Counted from the stretch's first letter, positions 1-7,448 are shown. The stretch is 21,354 nucleotides of DNA from Caldifarciminota bacterium UBA3079 (GCA_002366635.1 DFBN01000017.1:7388-28741), one strand, 5' to 3'. Made by a program: numbers and translations. Notes: generated from the letters alone by a model not told the origin.

Positions 1-628
1 TGGTGATTAGTGTCGAGTAAGGCAACAGGATATTGGCATAGTACTTTGCTGCCTCCTGTTTCAGGATGCTCGGCTCAATCTCATCGGCGAACCGTTCGCT
101 TGACGCTAAGTGCATCCCGAACCCGTCCTGGGAAAAAAGCAGCTTATCCTCGGCCAGGTAGCTGACCATACTGTCCGGCCAGTGAAGCATCCTGGTTTCC
201 CAGAAGCGGAGATTCAGGTTACCGAGGCTCAGTGACCCGCCGTTCTCGACCGCTTCAATCTCGACCCGGTCCAGGTGGTGCGCAGCCAGCGCCTTGTTCC
301 CCATCTTCGAAGCAAACACTTTCTCCGGCTTGACCGCATCAATAACCGCGGGCAAAGAACCGGTGTGGTCCATCTCCGAGTGGTTCGACACGATGTAGTC
401 AATCTTCTCCGGGTCAATAACCGACCTAATCCGGCCGAGCAGTTCGTCCAGAAAAGGGGCTTTGACTGTATCAATCAGGGTCACTTTGTCGGCAAGAATC
501 AGATAAGCGTTGTAGGTAGTGCCACGGCTGGTGGTATAGCCGTGGAAATTCCTGATTCCCCAGTCAATCGCCCCGACCCAGTAAACGTGCTCGTTTACCC
601 TGACCGCTTCAAAGTGCTTAGCTTTCAC
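1..628 (-). CDS. Flavodiiron protein (oxygen/NO reductase), partial at left edge
   Basis: Reading the minus strand from a GTG at 628-626 gives an open frame of 209 residues that leaves the window. It carries the metallo-beta-lactamase diiron site of flavodiiron proteins: H83-x-E85-x-D87-H88 (in NHSEMDHTG), then H149 (LHWPDSM) and D168 (SQDGFGMH). The last His ligand and the flavodoxin domain would lie beyond base 1. The family reduces O2 to water, or NO to N2O, in the cytoplasm with electrons from rubredoxin or a similar donor. GTG is chosen because it gives the usual N-terminus, has an AGAGGAAA ribosome site just upstream, and overlaps the desulfoferrodoxin stop by 11 bases, so translation is probably coupled. 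It is the last gene of an rbr-dfx-fdp cluster. Whether it is an O2 or an NO reductase cannot be told. Confidence 0.93.
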   Translation of the reverse strand, partial: MKAKHFEAVRVNEHVYWVGAIDWGIRNFHGYTTSRGTTYNAYLILADKVTLIDTVKAPFLDELLGRIRSVIDPEKIDYIVSNHSEMDHTGSLPAVIDAVKPEKVFASKMGNKALAAHHLDRVEIEAVENGGSLSLGNLNLRFWETRMLHWPDSMVSYLAEDKLLFSQDGFGMHLASSERFADEIEPSILKQEAAKYYANILLPYSTLIT

Positions 629-1013
629 TTTCCTCTACCTGTCCTTTCCACAGACCGTGGATATTGCAGTACTCACGCGCAGTCACCTTCTCCGCATTGA
701 CATGAAACACCGCTTCCGGCGCTTCGCCCGAGTTCAGAAACTGCCGGTATGCCTTACCACCCGCCAGCAGTTCAATCCACTCGATGTAATGCCGGTCTTC
801 CATCGGATGGGCAACACTACCGACCTTGACCTTGTAACCCTGGTTAAGCTTCTCAATCACCGGCACGTGCTTCTCCTGGACCGCATCGGTCGTGTTCTCG
901 TCCTGGAGCTTCATCGGCTTACCGCAGCAGACCAGCGAACCAGCGCCGCTGTGCAGCACCTCAACGATATTACCGCACACTTCACACTTGTACACTTCCA
1001 GTTTCTTTGCCAT
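618..1013 (-). CDS. dfx: Desulfoferrodoxin, 2Fe superoxide reductase
   Basis: This 131-residue protein matches class I superoxide reductase end to end. The N-terminal desulforedoxin domain has the FeCys4 ligands C10, C13, C29 and C30. The catalytic domain has E47-K48-H49 (the QEKHVP segment), H69, H75, C116 and H119, the His4Cys ligands of centre II with the Glu and Lys that steer superoxide. The enzyme reduces superoxide to peroxide in the cytoplasm without making O2, using rubredoxin as donor. A clear AGAGGTGA ribosome site precedes the ATG. The gene lies 74 bases after rubrerythrin, which removes the peroxide product, and overlaps the flavodiiron gene. All key residues are present, so it should be active. 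Confidence 0.97.
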   Translation of the reverse strand: MAKKLEVYKCEVCGNIVEVLHSGAGSLVCCGKPMKLQDENTTDAVQEKHVPVIEKLNQGYKVKVGSVAHPMEDRHYIEWIELLAGGKAYRQFLNSGEAPEAVFHVNAEKVTAREYCNIHGLWKGQVEESES

Positions 1014-1087
1014 ACTTCACCTCTGTTTTCTTCTGCTTAAACAACCTGACAGCCTGTCTTGATTATTCCTGCCGGAGACAGTCGCCG

Positions 1088-1660
1088 CTACCAGTTCTCG
1101 CCCAGCAGCTCGAAATGGGCCTGGGGATGGGCACACGCCGGACAAACCTCAGGTGCCTCAGTGCCTTCGTGCAGGTACCCGCAATTCCGGCAGCGCCAGA
1201 CAACCGGTTTGTCCCGCTTAAACACCTTGCCTTCGACCACGTTCTTGCGCAAATCAAGATAACGCTTCTCGTGCTGCTTCTCAGCCTTCGCAATCGAACG
1301 GAAGACATTGGCGATTTCGGGAAACCCTTCTTCGTCCGCAACTTTGGCAAATCCCGGGTACATCTCGGTCCACTCAAAATGCTCACCCCCGGCCGAAGCC
1401 TTGAGGTTCTCCTCGGTGGTGCCGATAACCCCAGCCGGAAAAGCCGCCTGAATCTCAACATCCCCACCTTCCAGAAACTTGAACAGCCGCTTGGCATGTT
1501 CTTTCTCCTGATTGGCGGTCTCCTCAAAGATGGCCGAAATCTGGACAAACCCTTCTTTGCGTGCCGTGCTTGCGAAATAGGTGTAACGGTTCCTGGCCTG
1601 AGACTCGCCGACGAAAGCGGTCAGCAGGTTCTTCTCGGTCTTGGTTCCTTTCAGGTTCAT
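1088..1660 (-). CDS. rbr: Rubrerythrin
   Basis: A complete 190-residue rubrerythrin. The four-helix ferritin-like diiron domain carries E19, E52-x2-H55, E93, E96 and E127-x2-H130. The C-terminal rubredoxin domain carries C157-x2-C160 and C173-x2-C176. The family reduces hydrogen peroxide to water in the cytoplasm, passing electrons from the FeCys4 site to the diiron site. The ATG at 1660 follows a strong AGGAGG ribosome site. It is the first gene of the minus-strand oxidative-stress cluster and is divergent from secG, sharing a 130-base region. I found no convincing -35/-10 pair on its side, which could mean regulation by a repressor or another sigma factor, but this is only a negative observation. 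Confidence 0.97.
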   Translation of the reverse strand: MNLKGTKTEKNLLTAFVGESQARNRYTYFASTARKEGFVQISAIFEETANQEKEHAKRLFKFLEGGDVEIQAAFPAGVIGTTEENLKASAGGEHFEWTEMYPGFAKVADEEGFPEIANVFRSIAKAEKQHEKRYLDLRKNVVEGKVFKRDKPVVWRCRNCGYLHEGTEAPEVCPACAHPQAHFELLGENW

Positions 1661-1739
1661 GGTTGGTTCCTCCTATAAGTTCACTTCCTGGCTGTTTTCC
1701 TCTTACAATGCTTGACTCCATGATAGGTTGTTTTCTTCC

Positions 1740-1767
1740 TTGACTTTGTTTCCATTCGGTCTAATCT
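1740..1767 (+). promoter_or_regulatory. Likely promoter of secG-rplU
   Basis: TTGACT at 1740-1745 and TAATCT at 1762-1767 are separated by 16 bases. The predicted start near 1774 leaves a short leader carrying the AAAGGAG ribosome site (1777-1783) before the secG ATG at 1791. The same 16-base spacing recurs at other genes in the window. Confidence 0.55.
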
Positions 1768-1790
1768 TCCAGCATAAAGGAGCAAAGTCA

Positions 1791-2105
1791 ATGTATGGCG
1801 TAATAATTTTCTTGCACTTACTGGTAGCAGTAGTTCTGGTTCTTGTCATCCTGATGCAGCAACCACGAAAGGGTGGAATGGCCTCGATTATGGGAGGCGG
1901 TGAGACTATCTTTGGCGGTGGCGGTGCGGCCCCTTTCATGACCAAAGTGACCGCAATTCTGGCGGCCATTTTCATGGCCACATCATCTGCGCTCGTTCTG
2001 CTCTCTAAGAAAAATGTCAGGCCTGCCGCTCGGACTCGCCCTGTGCCGACCCAGCCAGCCCCGAACATACCTGAACCGACAGAACCCAGCCCCTTAGGAA
2101 GATGA
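1791..2105 (+). CDS. secG: SecG, protein-export membrane subunit
   Basis: A 104-residue protein with the two hydrophobic helices of SecG (about residues 2-22 and 50-71) joined by a Gly-rich loop (GGMASIMGGGETIFGGGG), the family signature. The C-terminal tail is Pro-rich. SecG joins SecY and SecE in the inner membrane and helps SecA-driven export. The ATG at 1791 is chosen over an upstream start because AAAGGAG lies just before it and the helix begins at once (MYGVIIFLHLL). Its TGA overlaps the rplU start. A secG-rplU pairing is not the common gene order. Confidence 0.93.
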   Translation: MYGVIIFLHLLVAVVLVLVILMQQPRKGGMASIMGGGETIFGGGGAAPFMTKVTAILAAIFMATSSALVLLSKKNVRPAARTRPVPTQPAPNIPEPTEPSPLGR

Positions 2106-2422
2106 TGTACGCAGTTGTCAAAGTCTCCGGATTTCAGTATATAGTCAGGGAAGGCGACACAATAACGGTTCCGCGCCTGGCGGCTGAACCCGGTTCCAAA
2201 GTCAACCTTGAAGAAGTCCTGTTCCTTCGTGCCAATGACAAGGTTGTAATCGGCCGCCCGAATGTCCCAAAAAGCTACATCGAAGCTGAAGTAATCGACC
2301 ACCCGAGGACATCGAAAATAACTGTATTCAAGTTCCGCCGCCGTGAGAATTACCGCCGTAAAAAAGGACACCGGCAAGCGCTGACCCGCGTACGGATATC
2401 AAAAATTCTTTACGAAGAATAA
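2105..2422 (+). CDS. rplU: Ribosomal protein L21 (bL21)
   Basis: A 105-residue L21. The N-terminus MYAVVKVSGFQYIVREGD and the C-terminal KFRRRENYRRKKGHRQ block are the family signature; the protein binds 23S rRNA in the large subunit. There are two adjacent ATG codons, at 2102 and 2105. The second is preferred because family members begin MYAV and it sits better behind AGGAAG (2096-2101); the difference is one Met. Its start overlaps the secG stop (TGATG), so the two are probably co-translated. L21 is normally followed by rpmA (L27) and obg. Neither is here; the next gene encodes a secreted protein. Confidence 0.96.
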   Translation: MYAVVKVSGFQYIVREGDTITVPRLAAEPGSKVNLEEVLFLRANDKVVIGRPNVPKSYIEAEVIDHPRTSKITVFKFRRRENYRRKKGHRQALTRVRISKILYEE

Positions 2423-2423
2423 A

Positions 2424-2437
2424 GCCAGTATACTGGC
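2424..2437. repeat. Perfect 14-bp palindrome after rplU
   Basis: GCCAGTATACTGGC is its own reverse complement and begins one base after the rplU stop, 22 bases before the next ATG. As RNA it could only form a 5-bp stem with a 4-base loop, and no T-run follows, so it is a poor terminator. It could be a dimer-binding operator or a processing site. Confidence 0.4.
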
Positions 2438-2459
2438 ACATTAAAATAAGGAGGAAAAG

Positions 2460-3314
2460 ATGCGGCCTGGAATTGGACTCGTAAGTCTGGCGGTCCTGCT
2501 TCTCTCGGTTCCTGGCGCTAAAGCCGACCTCTTGGAAAATGGCGACTTTTCCAACTGGTCAACTCCTACCCAGCCAACAGGCTGGACAGTTGAAGACACC
2601 AACAAAGCCAGGATTGAACAAAGTACAGACCCGGTGCGTTCGCCGGTCTATGCGGTAAAAATCACGCGAAAGGTCGCCGGCACAGGCAACAACAAAGGTA
2701 TCAAACAACTGGTTCCGGTAAATCAAAACCAGGGCTATACCTTAACAGCCTGGTACTTTGATAATGACATAAACGCCGGCGGTGGCATCGGCATAACCTG
2801 GCGCGATGCCGACACCAATTACATCAGCTCCTCTGGTAATGCTTACACAGACTCGGGAATACATACCTGGCAGATACTGACCAAAGCTGATACATCACCA
2901 CCGAATGCTGCATTCGCCGACATACTGCTGAGGGTATATGGTTTCAGCGGCAGCGATTCGCTCGGGGTCGTCTATGTTGACGACGCTGTTTTTATCGCAG
3001 GATGCGGCATAGCTGAATATAACCAATCATCAATCCATTCTTCTATCAGACTCTCAGTTGAACCAAACCCATTCCCTGGTTACGCAACCATTTTTCTTGA
3101 ACTACCGCATCCGGTTCGTGTCAATCTCGATATTTACGACATAACCGGGATGAAATGCACCACCATTTACTCGGGAGAACTATCCCAGGCCCATAACACC
3201 TTTGTATGGAACGGCACCGGCAATTCCGGCCAATCGCTTCCCGCCGGGCTCTATTTCGCGGTCTTGAATCAGACCGGCAATACAACCGTCAGCAAGCTTG
3301 TTTTGCAGCGCTGA
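2460..3314 (+). CDS. Secreted beta-sandwich protein with C-terminal sorting domain
   Basis: This 284-residue protein begins with a signal peptide (about residues 1-22, ending AKA-D). Residues 23-180 start LLENGDFSNWS and alternate aromatic and Gly-rich strands ending in VYVDDAVFI, the pattern of CBM4/9-like carbohydrate-binding jelly-roll modules. From about residue 196 there is a type-IX-secretion/FlgD-like terminal domain: SVEPNPFPG, DIYDITGMK, VWNGTGNSGQSLPAGLYF and a final VSKLVLQR. In the Bacteroidota such domains direct outer-membrane translocation and anchoring; a similar role here is inferred. A strong GGAGG ribosome site (2450-2454) fixes the ATG. It lies 6 bases before the next secreted protein. 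The ligand is unknown, and no catalytic residues are evident. Confidence 0.85.
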   Translation: MRPGIGLVSLAVLLLSVPGAKADLLENGDFSNWSTPTQPTGWTVEDTNKARIEQSTDPVRSPVYAVKITRKVAGTGNNKGIKQLVPVNQNQGYTLTAWYFDNDINAGGGIGITWRDADTNYISSSGNAYTDSGIHTWQILTKADTSPPNAAFADILLRVYGFSGSDSLGVVYVDDAVFIAGCGIAEYNQSSIHSSIRLSVEPNPFPGYATIFLELPHPVRVNLDIYDITGMKCTTIYSGELSQAHNTFVWNGTGNSGQSLPAGLYFAVLNQTGNTTVSKLVLQR

Positions 3315-3320
3315 ACGAAA

Positions 3321-3878
3321 ATGGTAAGATTCATCTTACTGAGTGTATTGGTGCCGATTCTCATCTTTGCCCAGCCTCAGGGACGGATTCTTTGGTCTCG
3401 TCACGGCACCGACGGCAGTCCACTCTGGTACTACAACTTCAACGAAAGGGTATATGATGTCACCGGTGCTCCTGACCTGAATGGCGACGGCAATGCTGAT
3501 GTCGTCGTCGGACTTCAGGACCAGGGACACGAACCTGACCACCTGTTCTGCTTCAGTGGACTACCACTGTCAGCAATTGACGCAAACCCGGCTTATCTCC
3601 CCAAAAATTCGCCAAGCCTCTTGACCTTTGACCCACTCAACCGCACTATTCTGATACAAACCCCGGCTGGCAGCAGCTACCGGCTAAGACTATTTGATGC
3701 CAGCGGCCGAATCGTCATTCCGGCGGTCACGGGTAAGAATCCAGACTGCAGGCCGGCTCAGGTAGCACTTGATAGTCACGGTTTTCTTCCCGCCGGTACC
3801 TACTTTGCAAATCTCGTGTTATCTGATGGCTACAGCAGTACTCTTAAACTGGTCCTTCCTACAAAAAACAAGTTATGA
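3321..3878 (+). CDS. Short secreted FG-GAP-like protein with sorting domain
   Basis: The 185-residue protein has a signal peptide (about 1-17), one repeat ending DLNGDGNADVVVGLQDQG...LFCFSG that resembles the Ca-binding FG-GAP/integrin-type blade, and then, from about residue 85, a terminal sorting domain (YRLRLFDASGRIV, LPAGTYFANLVLSDG, STLKLVLP). Proteins of this architecture usually hold several blades, because one blade cannot close a propeller. This one may be an internally deleted or collapsed gene that stayed in frame. It is 6 bases from the upstream secreted protein and probably in the same transcript. Its TGA overlaps an ATG that opens an 11-codon mini-ORF. No strong ribosome site precedes its ATG. 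Confidence 0.8.
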   Translation: MVRFILLSVLVPILIFAQPQGRILWSRHGTDGSPLWYYNFNERVYDVTGAPDLNGDGNADVVVGLQDQGHEPDHLFCFSGLPLSAIDANPAYLPKNSPSLLTFDPLNRTILIQTPAGSSYRLRLFDASGRIVIPAVTGKNPDCRPAQVALDSHGFLPAGTYFANLVLSDGYSSTLKLVLPTKNKL

Positions 3879-3910
3879 AAAAAGCAAAACAAACCTTGCA
3901 GGAGAAATGA
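3875..3910 (+). CDS. Possible 11-codon coupling mini-ORF
   Basis: ATG at 3875 overlaps the previous gene's stop (ATGA). The frame encodes MKKAKQTLQEK and ends in TGA at 3908-3910, which overlaps the ATG of the helix-turn-helix gene at 3907, again as ATGA. Two stop/start overlaps within 36 bases would let one ribosome pass through all three frames. There is no ribosome site of its own, so chance cannot be excluded. Confidence 0.3.
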   Translation: MKKAKQTLQEK

Positions 3911-4404
3911 AAAACAAACATCAAACCGCACTTGAGAATATAGAAAAGCTCGGTAAGAAAGTCGCTACCATGACTCAGGCCGAGCTTGCCAGGACTGTCG
4001 GTTGTTCCCGTGAACGCATCCGTCAGCTCGTGCCACGCATGAAAATTAAACCGGGCCGGCGTATCCGTGCCTGGCATCGGACCGTGTCCCGAAAAGTATG
4101 CGCCGAGATGGCGAAGTTCCATGACAAAGGGGAACCCCTCGCCGGTATCGGTAAGCATTACGGGGTAAGCGACTACCATGTCCGTGAAGCTATCCGCCTC
4201 GTGAGACCCAAGCTTGAACCGGCAGGCCGTATTCAACGGCTGCGCCGACTGGACGCCCTCCGCAAGCTGCTCAACAGAAGCCTGACTTTTGAACAGGCCT
4301 GCGACAAACTGGGTTTTAGTGCCTTACAACGTCGCCGCTACCGTAAACAACTGGGATTGCGTTGGGACGGTAAAAAGACAGTTCCTGCGAGGAAAAGAAA
4401 ATAA
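3907..4404 (+). CDS. Small basic protein with three helix-turn-helix motifs
   Basis: A 165-residue, very Arg/Lys-rich protein that I do not recognise as a named family. Three segments look like helix-turn-helix units: residues 22-42 (MTQAELARTVGCSRERIRQL), 77-99 (GIGKHYGVSDYHVREAIRL) and 125-149 (LTFEQACDKLGFSALQRRRY). The first closely resembles sigma-70 region 4.2, where a TRERIRQI-type helix reads the -35 box. No catalytic, dimerisation or ligand domain is seen. A DNA-binding regulator or nucleoid protein is inferred. The ATG at 3907 is chosen because AGGAG (3900-3904) lies just upstream, although spacing is tight, and because an upstream extension would read into the previous gene. It is the last gene of the secG-led run and ends 6 bases from the converging tRNA. 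Confidence 0.75.
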   Translation: MKNKHQTALENIEKLGKKVATMTQAELARTVGCSRERIRQLVPRMKIKPGRRIRAWHRTVSRKVCAEMAKFHDKGEPLAGIGKHYGVSDYHVREAIRLVRPKLEPAGRIQRLRRLDALRKLLNRSLTFEQACDKLGFSALQRRRYRKQLGLRWDGKKTVPARKRK

Positions 4405-4409
4405 AAGAA

Positions 4410-4483
4410 TGGGCGATACAAGATTTGAACTTGTGACCTCTGGTATGTGAGACCAGCGCTCTAACCAACTGAGCTAATCGCCC
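4410..4483 (-). tRNA. tRNA-Val (anticodon CAC)
   Basis: The minus strand folds into a full cloverleaf: acceptor GGGCGAT/ATCGCCC, D stem GCTC/GAGC, anticodon stem CTGGT/ACCAG with loop CTCACAT, variable AGGTC, and T stem ACAAG/CTTGT with loop TTCAAAT. The anticodon CAC reads GUG valine codons. The discriminator is A and CCA is not encoded. A T-rich stretch follows immediately and may end transcription. Confidence 0.97.
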
Positions 4484-4490
4484 ACCCCTG

Positions 4491-4518
4491 ATTTTATTCC
4501 GGCAGGATAGCAAGTCAA
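4491..4518 (-). promoter_or_regulatory. Promoter of tRNA-Val
   Basis: On the minus strand TTGACT (4518-4513), 16 bases, then TAAAAT (4496-4491). The predicted start near 4484 is one base before the mature tRNA 5' end. It lies between the TPR gene stop and the tRNA, so the tRNA need not depend on read-through. Confidence 0.7.
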
Positions 4519-4526
4519 CTGACTCA

Positions 4527-6506
4527 TCAGTTTCTGGCCAAATCATCCAGAAATTGCACTCCGGTCTCCGAATGCGGAATACGACCTAGTTCATCGCGAA
4601 CCTGCTTCAACTTCTCTTCCACGCTAAGTCTGGAATAAATCCGCTCAGCCTGCTCAAAACACAAGCGCGCCTGGTCGGATTCCCTCTCGGCCACGCACAA
4701 CCTTCCGAGACCTAAAAGACAATCACCTTCCTTCTGGGCATCGTCTGCTTCCCGTGATAATTCAAGTGCCCGGACCAGATTCTGTCGGACCGAACGAAAA
4801 CGCCCGGCGTGCATGTGCACTTCGGCAAGCGCGCACAAAGCCCAGGCCTCATCGGTTTTGGCACCGGCAGAATGAAGCTCGCGCAATCCATTTTCAATAC
4901 TGCTCCTGCCACCATCAGCTTTTCCCTGGCCCTCCAGTGCGACGCCCAGATTAACCAAGTCGCGGCCAAGTTCGGTTTTGCTGGACAGTTTGCGACGGAG
5001 GTCTATGACGGTCTTCAATTCACTTACCGCAAGGTCATGACGATTCAATGCCAAGTAACTAAGCCCGACCGCAGAGTGCAGGGCCGCCTCTAGTTTCGGG
5101 TTATTCAAGCCGCGTATCCGCGACTTGTGCTTTTCGAGGAGTTCCAAAACCTCGGTATCTTTACCCTGACCACGCAGTGCCCTGGAAAGTTCAAATATGC
5201 CCGGTATCCCGGCATGAGCCGTACCGATATGGCGAGCAAGGGTCAATGCCTCTTTCAGACATTGCTCTGCCTTCAGAAACTCGTGCTGCTCCAATAGAAC
5301 CTTTCCAAAAGCCACAAGGTGATTAACAAGATTCGTGGTGCTTTCGGTTTCCCTGTCAAGCTTGATAGCCTCTTCCAGCAAGGGCAGCGCGCGTTCAAAA
5401 GCACCCTGCGTTACGCAGCCGCTGGCTACCCCTTCAAGGTTACGCGCCTGGAGAACCCGGTCACCGATTCGGCGAGCAAGTTTGAGTGAATACTCGTAGT
5501 ATTCCAGCGCAATACCCTGGTCGCCCAACCGCCTGTGCACCACCGCTAGCTTGTATAGCACGCGCGCCTGTCCATAGGGCTTGTGCACTTCACGATAAAT
5601 CTTGAGCGCACGCTCAAACACATCAAGCGCCCGCTTCAAACTGTCCTGACTCAGATGAATATCACCAATTGCTGCAAGCCTTTCCGCTTCGGCCAAACGG
5701 TCACCAGACTGCCTGGCCAGATGCAATCCGTCTTCGTGAGCGGCCCGCGCCTGGTCCATATCACCTTGCCTAGCGAAGATATCGCCTATTGCCCCATATT
5801 GAGCGGCCATGCCTTTTTTGTCACCCGATTTCTCCATTAACCGCAAAGTATGACGACGGATTTCCAGGGCCCGATGAGTATCACCCAACTTCTCTATTAC
5901 TTCAGCCAATCGTGTCAGCGAATTGGTCTGTTCATGAACCTCGCCCAGAATGCGCCACAGCTCACTGCTGGCTGCAAAATGGAACCTGGCCTGACGATAC
6001 TGTCTCTCACCTTCCTCAAGACTGCCCAAAGCAAACAAACAGCTTGCCTTACCGGCCCTGTTACCCTGCTTTGAAGCCGCCTTCAAAGCAGTAACCATTA
6101 TAGTCCGAGCTTCCTCTGCACGGCCTCGCAAAATATGACAACAGCCACACAGAAAATCCAGGGCTACTGCTTCGCTTCCATCTGCACTTTTTCGCGCACC
6201 ACCCCAATTGTTCAGTGCCCGGTCCCAGTTTGCGCGCGCCGCATCGTGCAAACCAGCACTGAACAGTCTGGCGACAGCCTTATCACTCGTAAAAACCAAA
6301 CCGTCAAGGTAAACAGTTCCCACTCGGTATCGCATGGTCCGCAATTGGTCCAGTGCTTCACGACTGGCGGTCCTTTCCAATTTGGTCAGTCTGGACTCGA
6401 ACCGGACAATCCGACGCTGAGCTGCCGCCCGGCTGACAAAAAATACTATCAGTGTAGTCAGTGCACAAACTGCCAGGCATAAACCTATTGTTAACATTAC
6501 TGTCAT
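4527..6506 (-). CDS. Membrane-anchored tetratricopeptide repeat protein
   Basis: A 659-residue protein with one N-terminal hydrophobic helix (about residues 4-24) followed by Arg-rich residues, so the body is probably cytoplasmic by the positive-inside rule. A short coiled segment precedes about a dozen TPR units at roughly 40-residue spacing (for example AAIGDIHLSQDSLKRALDVFERALKIYRE, and YGAIGDIFARQGDMDQARAAHEDGLHLAR in part). These are the longer TPR_12-type repeats found in scaffold proteins. No enzymatic domain is seen. It resembles LapB only in having an N-terminal anchor plus TPRs; the C-terminal rubredoxin-like Cys pairs of LapB are absent. Start: ATG at 6506 behind TGAGG. It stands alone between a decayed gene and the tRNA. 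The partner is unknown. Confidence 0.9.
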   Translation of the reverse strand: MTVMLTIGLCLAVCALTTLIVFFVSRAAAQRRIVRFESRLTKLERTASREALDQLRTMRYRVGTVYLDGLVFTSDKAVARLFSAGLHDAARANWDRALNNWGGARKSADGSEAVALDFLCGCCHILRGRAEEARTIMVTALKAASKQGNRAGKASCLFALGSLEEGERQYRQARFHFAASSELWRILGEVHEQTNSLTRLAEVIEKLGDTHRALEIRRHTLRLMEKSGDKKGMAAQYGAIGDIFARQGDMDQARAAHEDGLHLARQSGDRLAEAERLAAIGDIHLSQDSLKRALDVFERALKIYREVHKPYGQARVLYKLAVVHRRLGDQGIALEYYEYSLKLARRIGDRVLQARNLEGVASGCVTQGAFERALPLLEEAIKLDRETESTTNLVNHLVAFGKVLLEQHEFLKAEQCLKEALTLARHIGTAHAGIPGIFELSRALRGQGKDTEVLELLEKHKSRIRGLNNPKLEAALHSAVGLSYLALNRHDLAVSELKTVIDLRRKLSSKTELGRDLVNLGVALEGQGKADGGRSSIENGLRELHSAGAKTDEAWALCALAEVHMHAGRFRSVRQNLVRALELSREADDAQKEGDCLLGLGRLCVAERESDQARLCFEQAERIYSRLSVEEKLKQVRDELGRIPHSETGVQFLDDLARN

Positions 6507-6529
6507 TTTTGCCTCAGACTATATCGAAC

Positions 6530-6557
6530 ATCTTTGTCAAAATGTCCGCTATGTCAA
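6530..6557 (-). promoter_or_regulatory. Weak candidate promoter of the TPR gene
   Basis: Two minus-strand TTGACA boxes lie 17 bases apart, at 6557-6552 and 6540-6535. With 16-base spacing the first gives a poor -10 (AAAGAT, 6535-6530). A good-looking TATAGT at 6523-6518 is wrongly spaced for either. The doubled -35-like box may instead be a direct-repeat binding site. Confidence 0.25.
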
Positions 6558-6583
6558 GATGAAAAAATAAGCCATCTCAAGCG

Positions 6584-7448
6584 CTAGTGCTGCACCACGA
6601 GTTTACTCGTAGTCGCAAATCTGTCCGTATCAAGTCGCACGAGATAAACACCAACACTCAGAGTCTGCAAATCGAGATTCGCCGCACCATTGCGAGCCGC
6701 CATTATCATCTGCCTCTGCACCACACGACCTGCTACATCAAAGACGCTCAAGCTCACCGGCCCGGCATCGGGCAGGCTGTACCGCAGGGTCGCACCCGTT
6801 CTCATCCTTAGGTACATAAGCAAGCCTCTTCCAACTATCCTTCACCGGGTTATAGCAGTAGAACTCGTAGGTCTTGTAACCCTTGGTAGCGTAAATCATA
6901 CCGGTGGTATCGATTGCCATCCAGGCACCACGCTTTACAGGCCTTGTGCCCAAAGGTATCGAAGCAACCTCATGCCAGCCACTCAGAATCGGGCCGTGGA
7001 CGATGCAGTTTCCATAGGCAGTATCGTTACTTAAGTCCGGGTCTCCGCTGAAATTGACAATCGCCTGCAGGCCAAAGTCGCCTTCGGTCGCTGTCCATTT
7101 ATTGAAAATAATGGTATCGGTTTCCCCGGGCAGCAGTTCGGGTATCACCTGTACAACATTGTAAACAGTACTAATCCTGAAGACAACCGGAACATTGGAT
7201 GCGCCCGTTGTGGAACTCAGATTCTTTACAACGGCGACAGGTGAAACCGTATCACCAGGGACAAGAGATGAAGGTGGAGCGAGGATTTCCAGGGCTGTAA
7301 TATCAACTATCGGGATAATATCCTCTTCTGTTCCGGCAGGCAGATAACCTGCGCCGTTTCTGCAAACCGACCACGCTCCAGCGCTGGCTATTGTTAACCC
7401 AGCAATCAGCACCAGGGCGACCGATACTGCTGTTTTGTTCTGTCGCAT
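6584..7448 (-). pseudogene. Frameshifted, shortened Kelch-type secreted protein gene
   Basis: From ATG 7448 (ribosome site AAGGAGG) a 236-codon frame encodes a signal peptide (about 1-24), a CARDB-like Ig domain (about 50-150) and one Kelch-like blade (YEFYCYNPVKDSWKRLAYVP), then runs into non-homologous residues and stops at 6738. A different frame, open from 6823 to 6584, encodes a typical sorting domain (ATLRYSLPDAGPVSLSVFDVAGRVV ... TTSKLVVQH, each part short of the whole). The two frames meet at about 6780-6815. The simplest reading is one gene that lost its middle Kelch blades and came back together out of frame. A repeat collapse or indel in the assembly would look the same. The product would keep its export signal but lack the sorting domain. 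Confidence 0.72.

Noticed and set aside
275..700. Open frame opposite the flavodiiron and desulfoferrodoxin genes
   Set aside because: Antisense to two genes with intact active-site motifs; no family features.
1007..1678. 223-codon plus-strand frame opposite rubrerythrin
   Set aside because: Shadow of rbr; all metal-ligand residues are on the minus strand.
1703..2377. 224-codon minus-strand frame opposite secG and rplU
   Set aside because: Composition-driven antisense frame; secG and rplU are clearly the coding strand.
4410..4483. tRNA-Val as an integration site for a mobile element
   Set aside because: No integrase, no duplicated tRNA 3' end and no direct repeats seen nearby; the adjacent HTH gene alone is not enough.
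4527..6506. TPR protein as LapB/YciM, the LPS-synthesis regulator
   Set aside because: It has the N-terminal anchor and TPRs but lacks the C-terminal rubredoxin-like Cys pairs.
6738..6823. Programmed frameshift joining the Kelch and sorting-domain frames
   Set aside because: I see no slippery heptamer with a following structure; a deletion or assembly collapse explains both the missing blades and the frame change.
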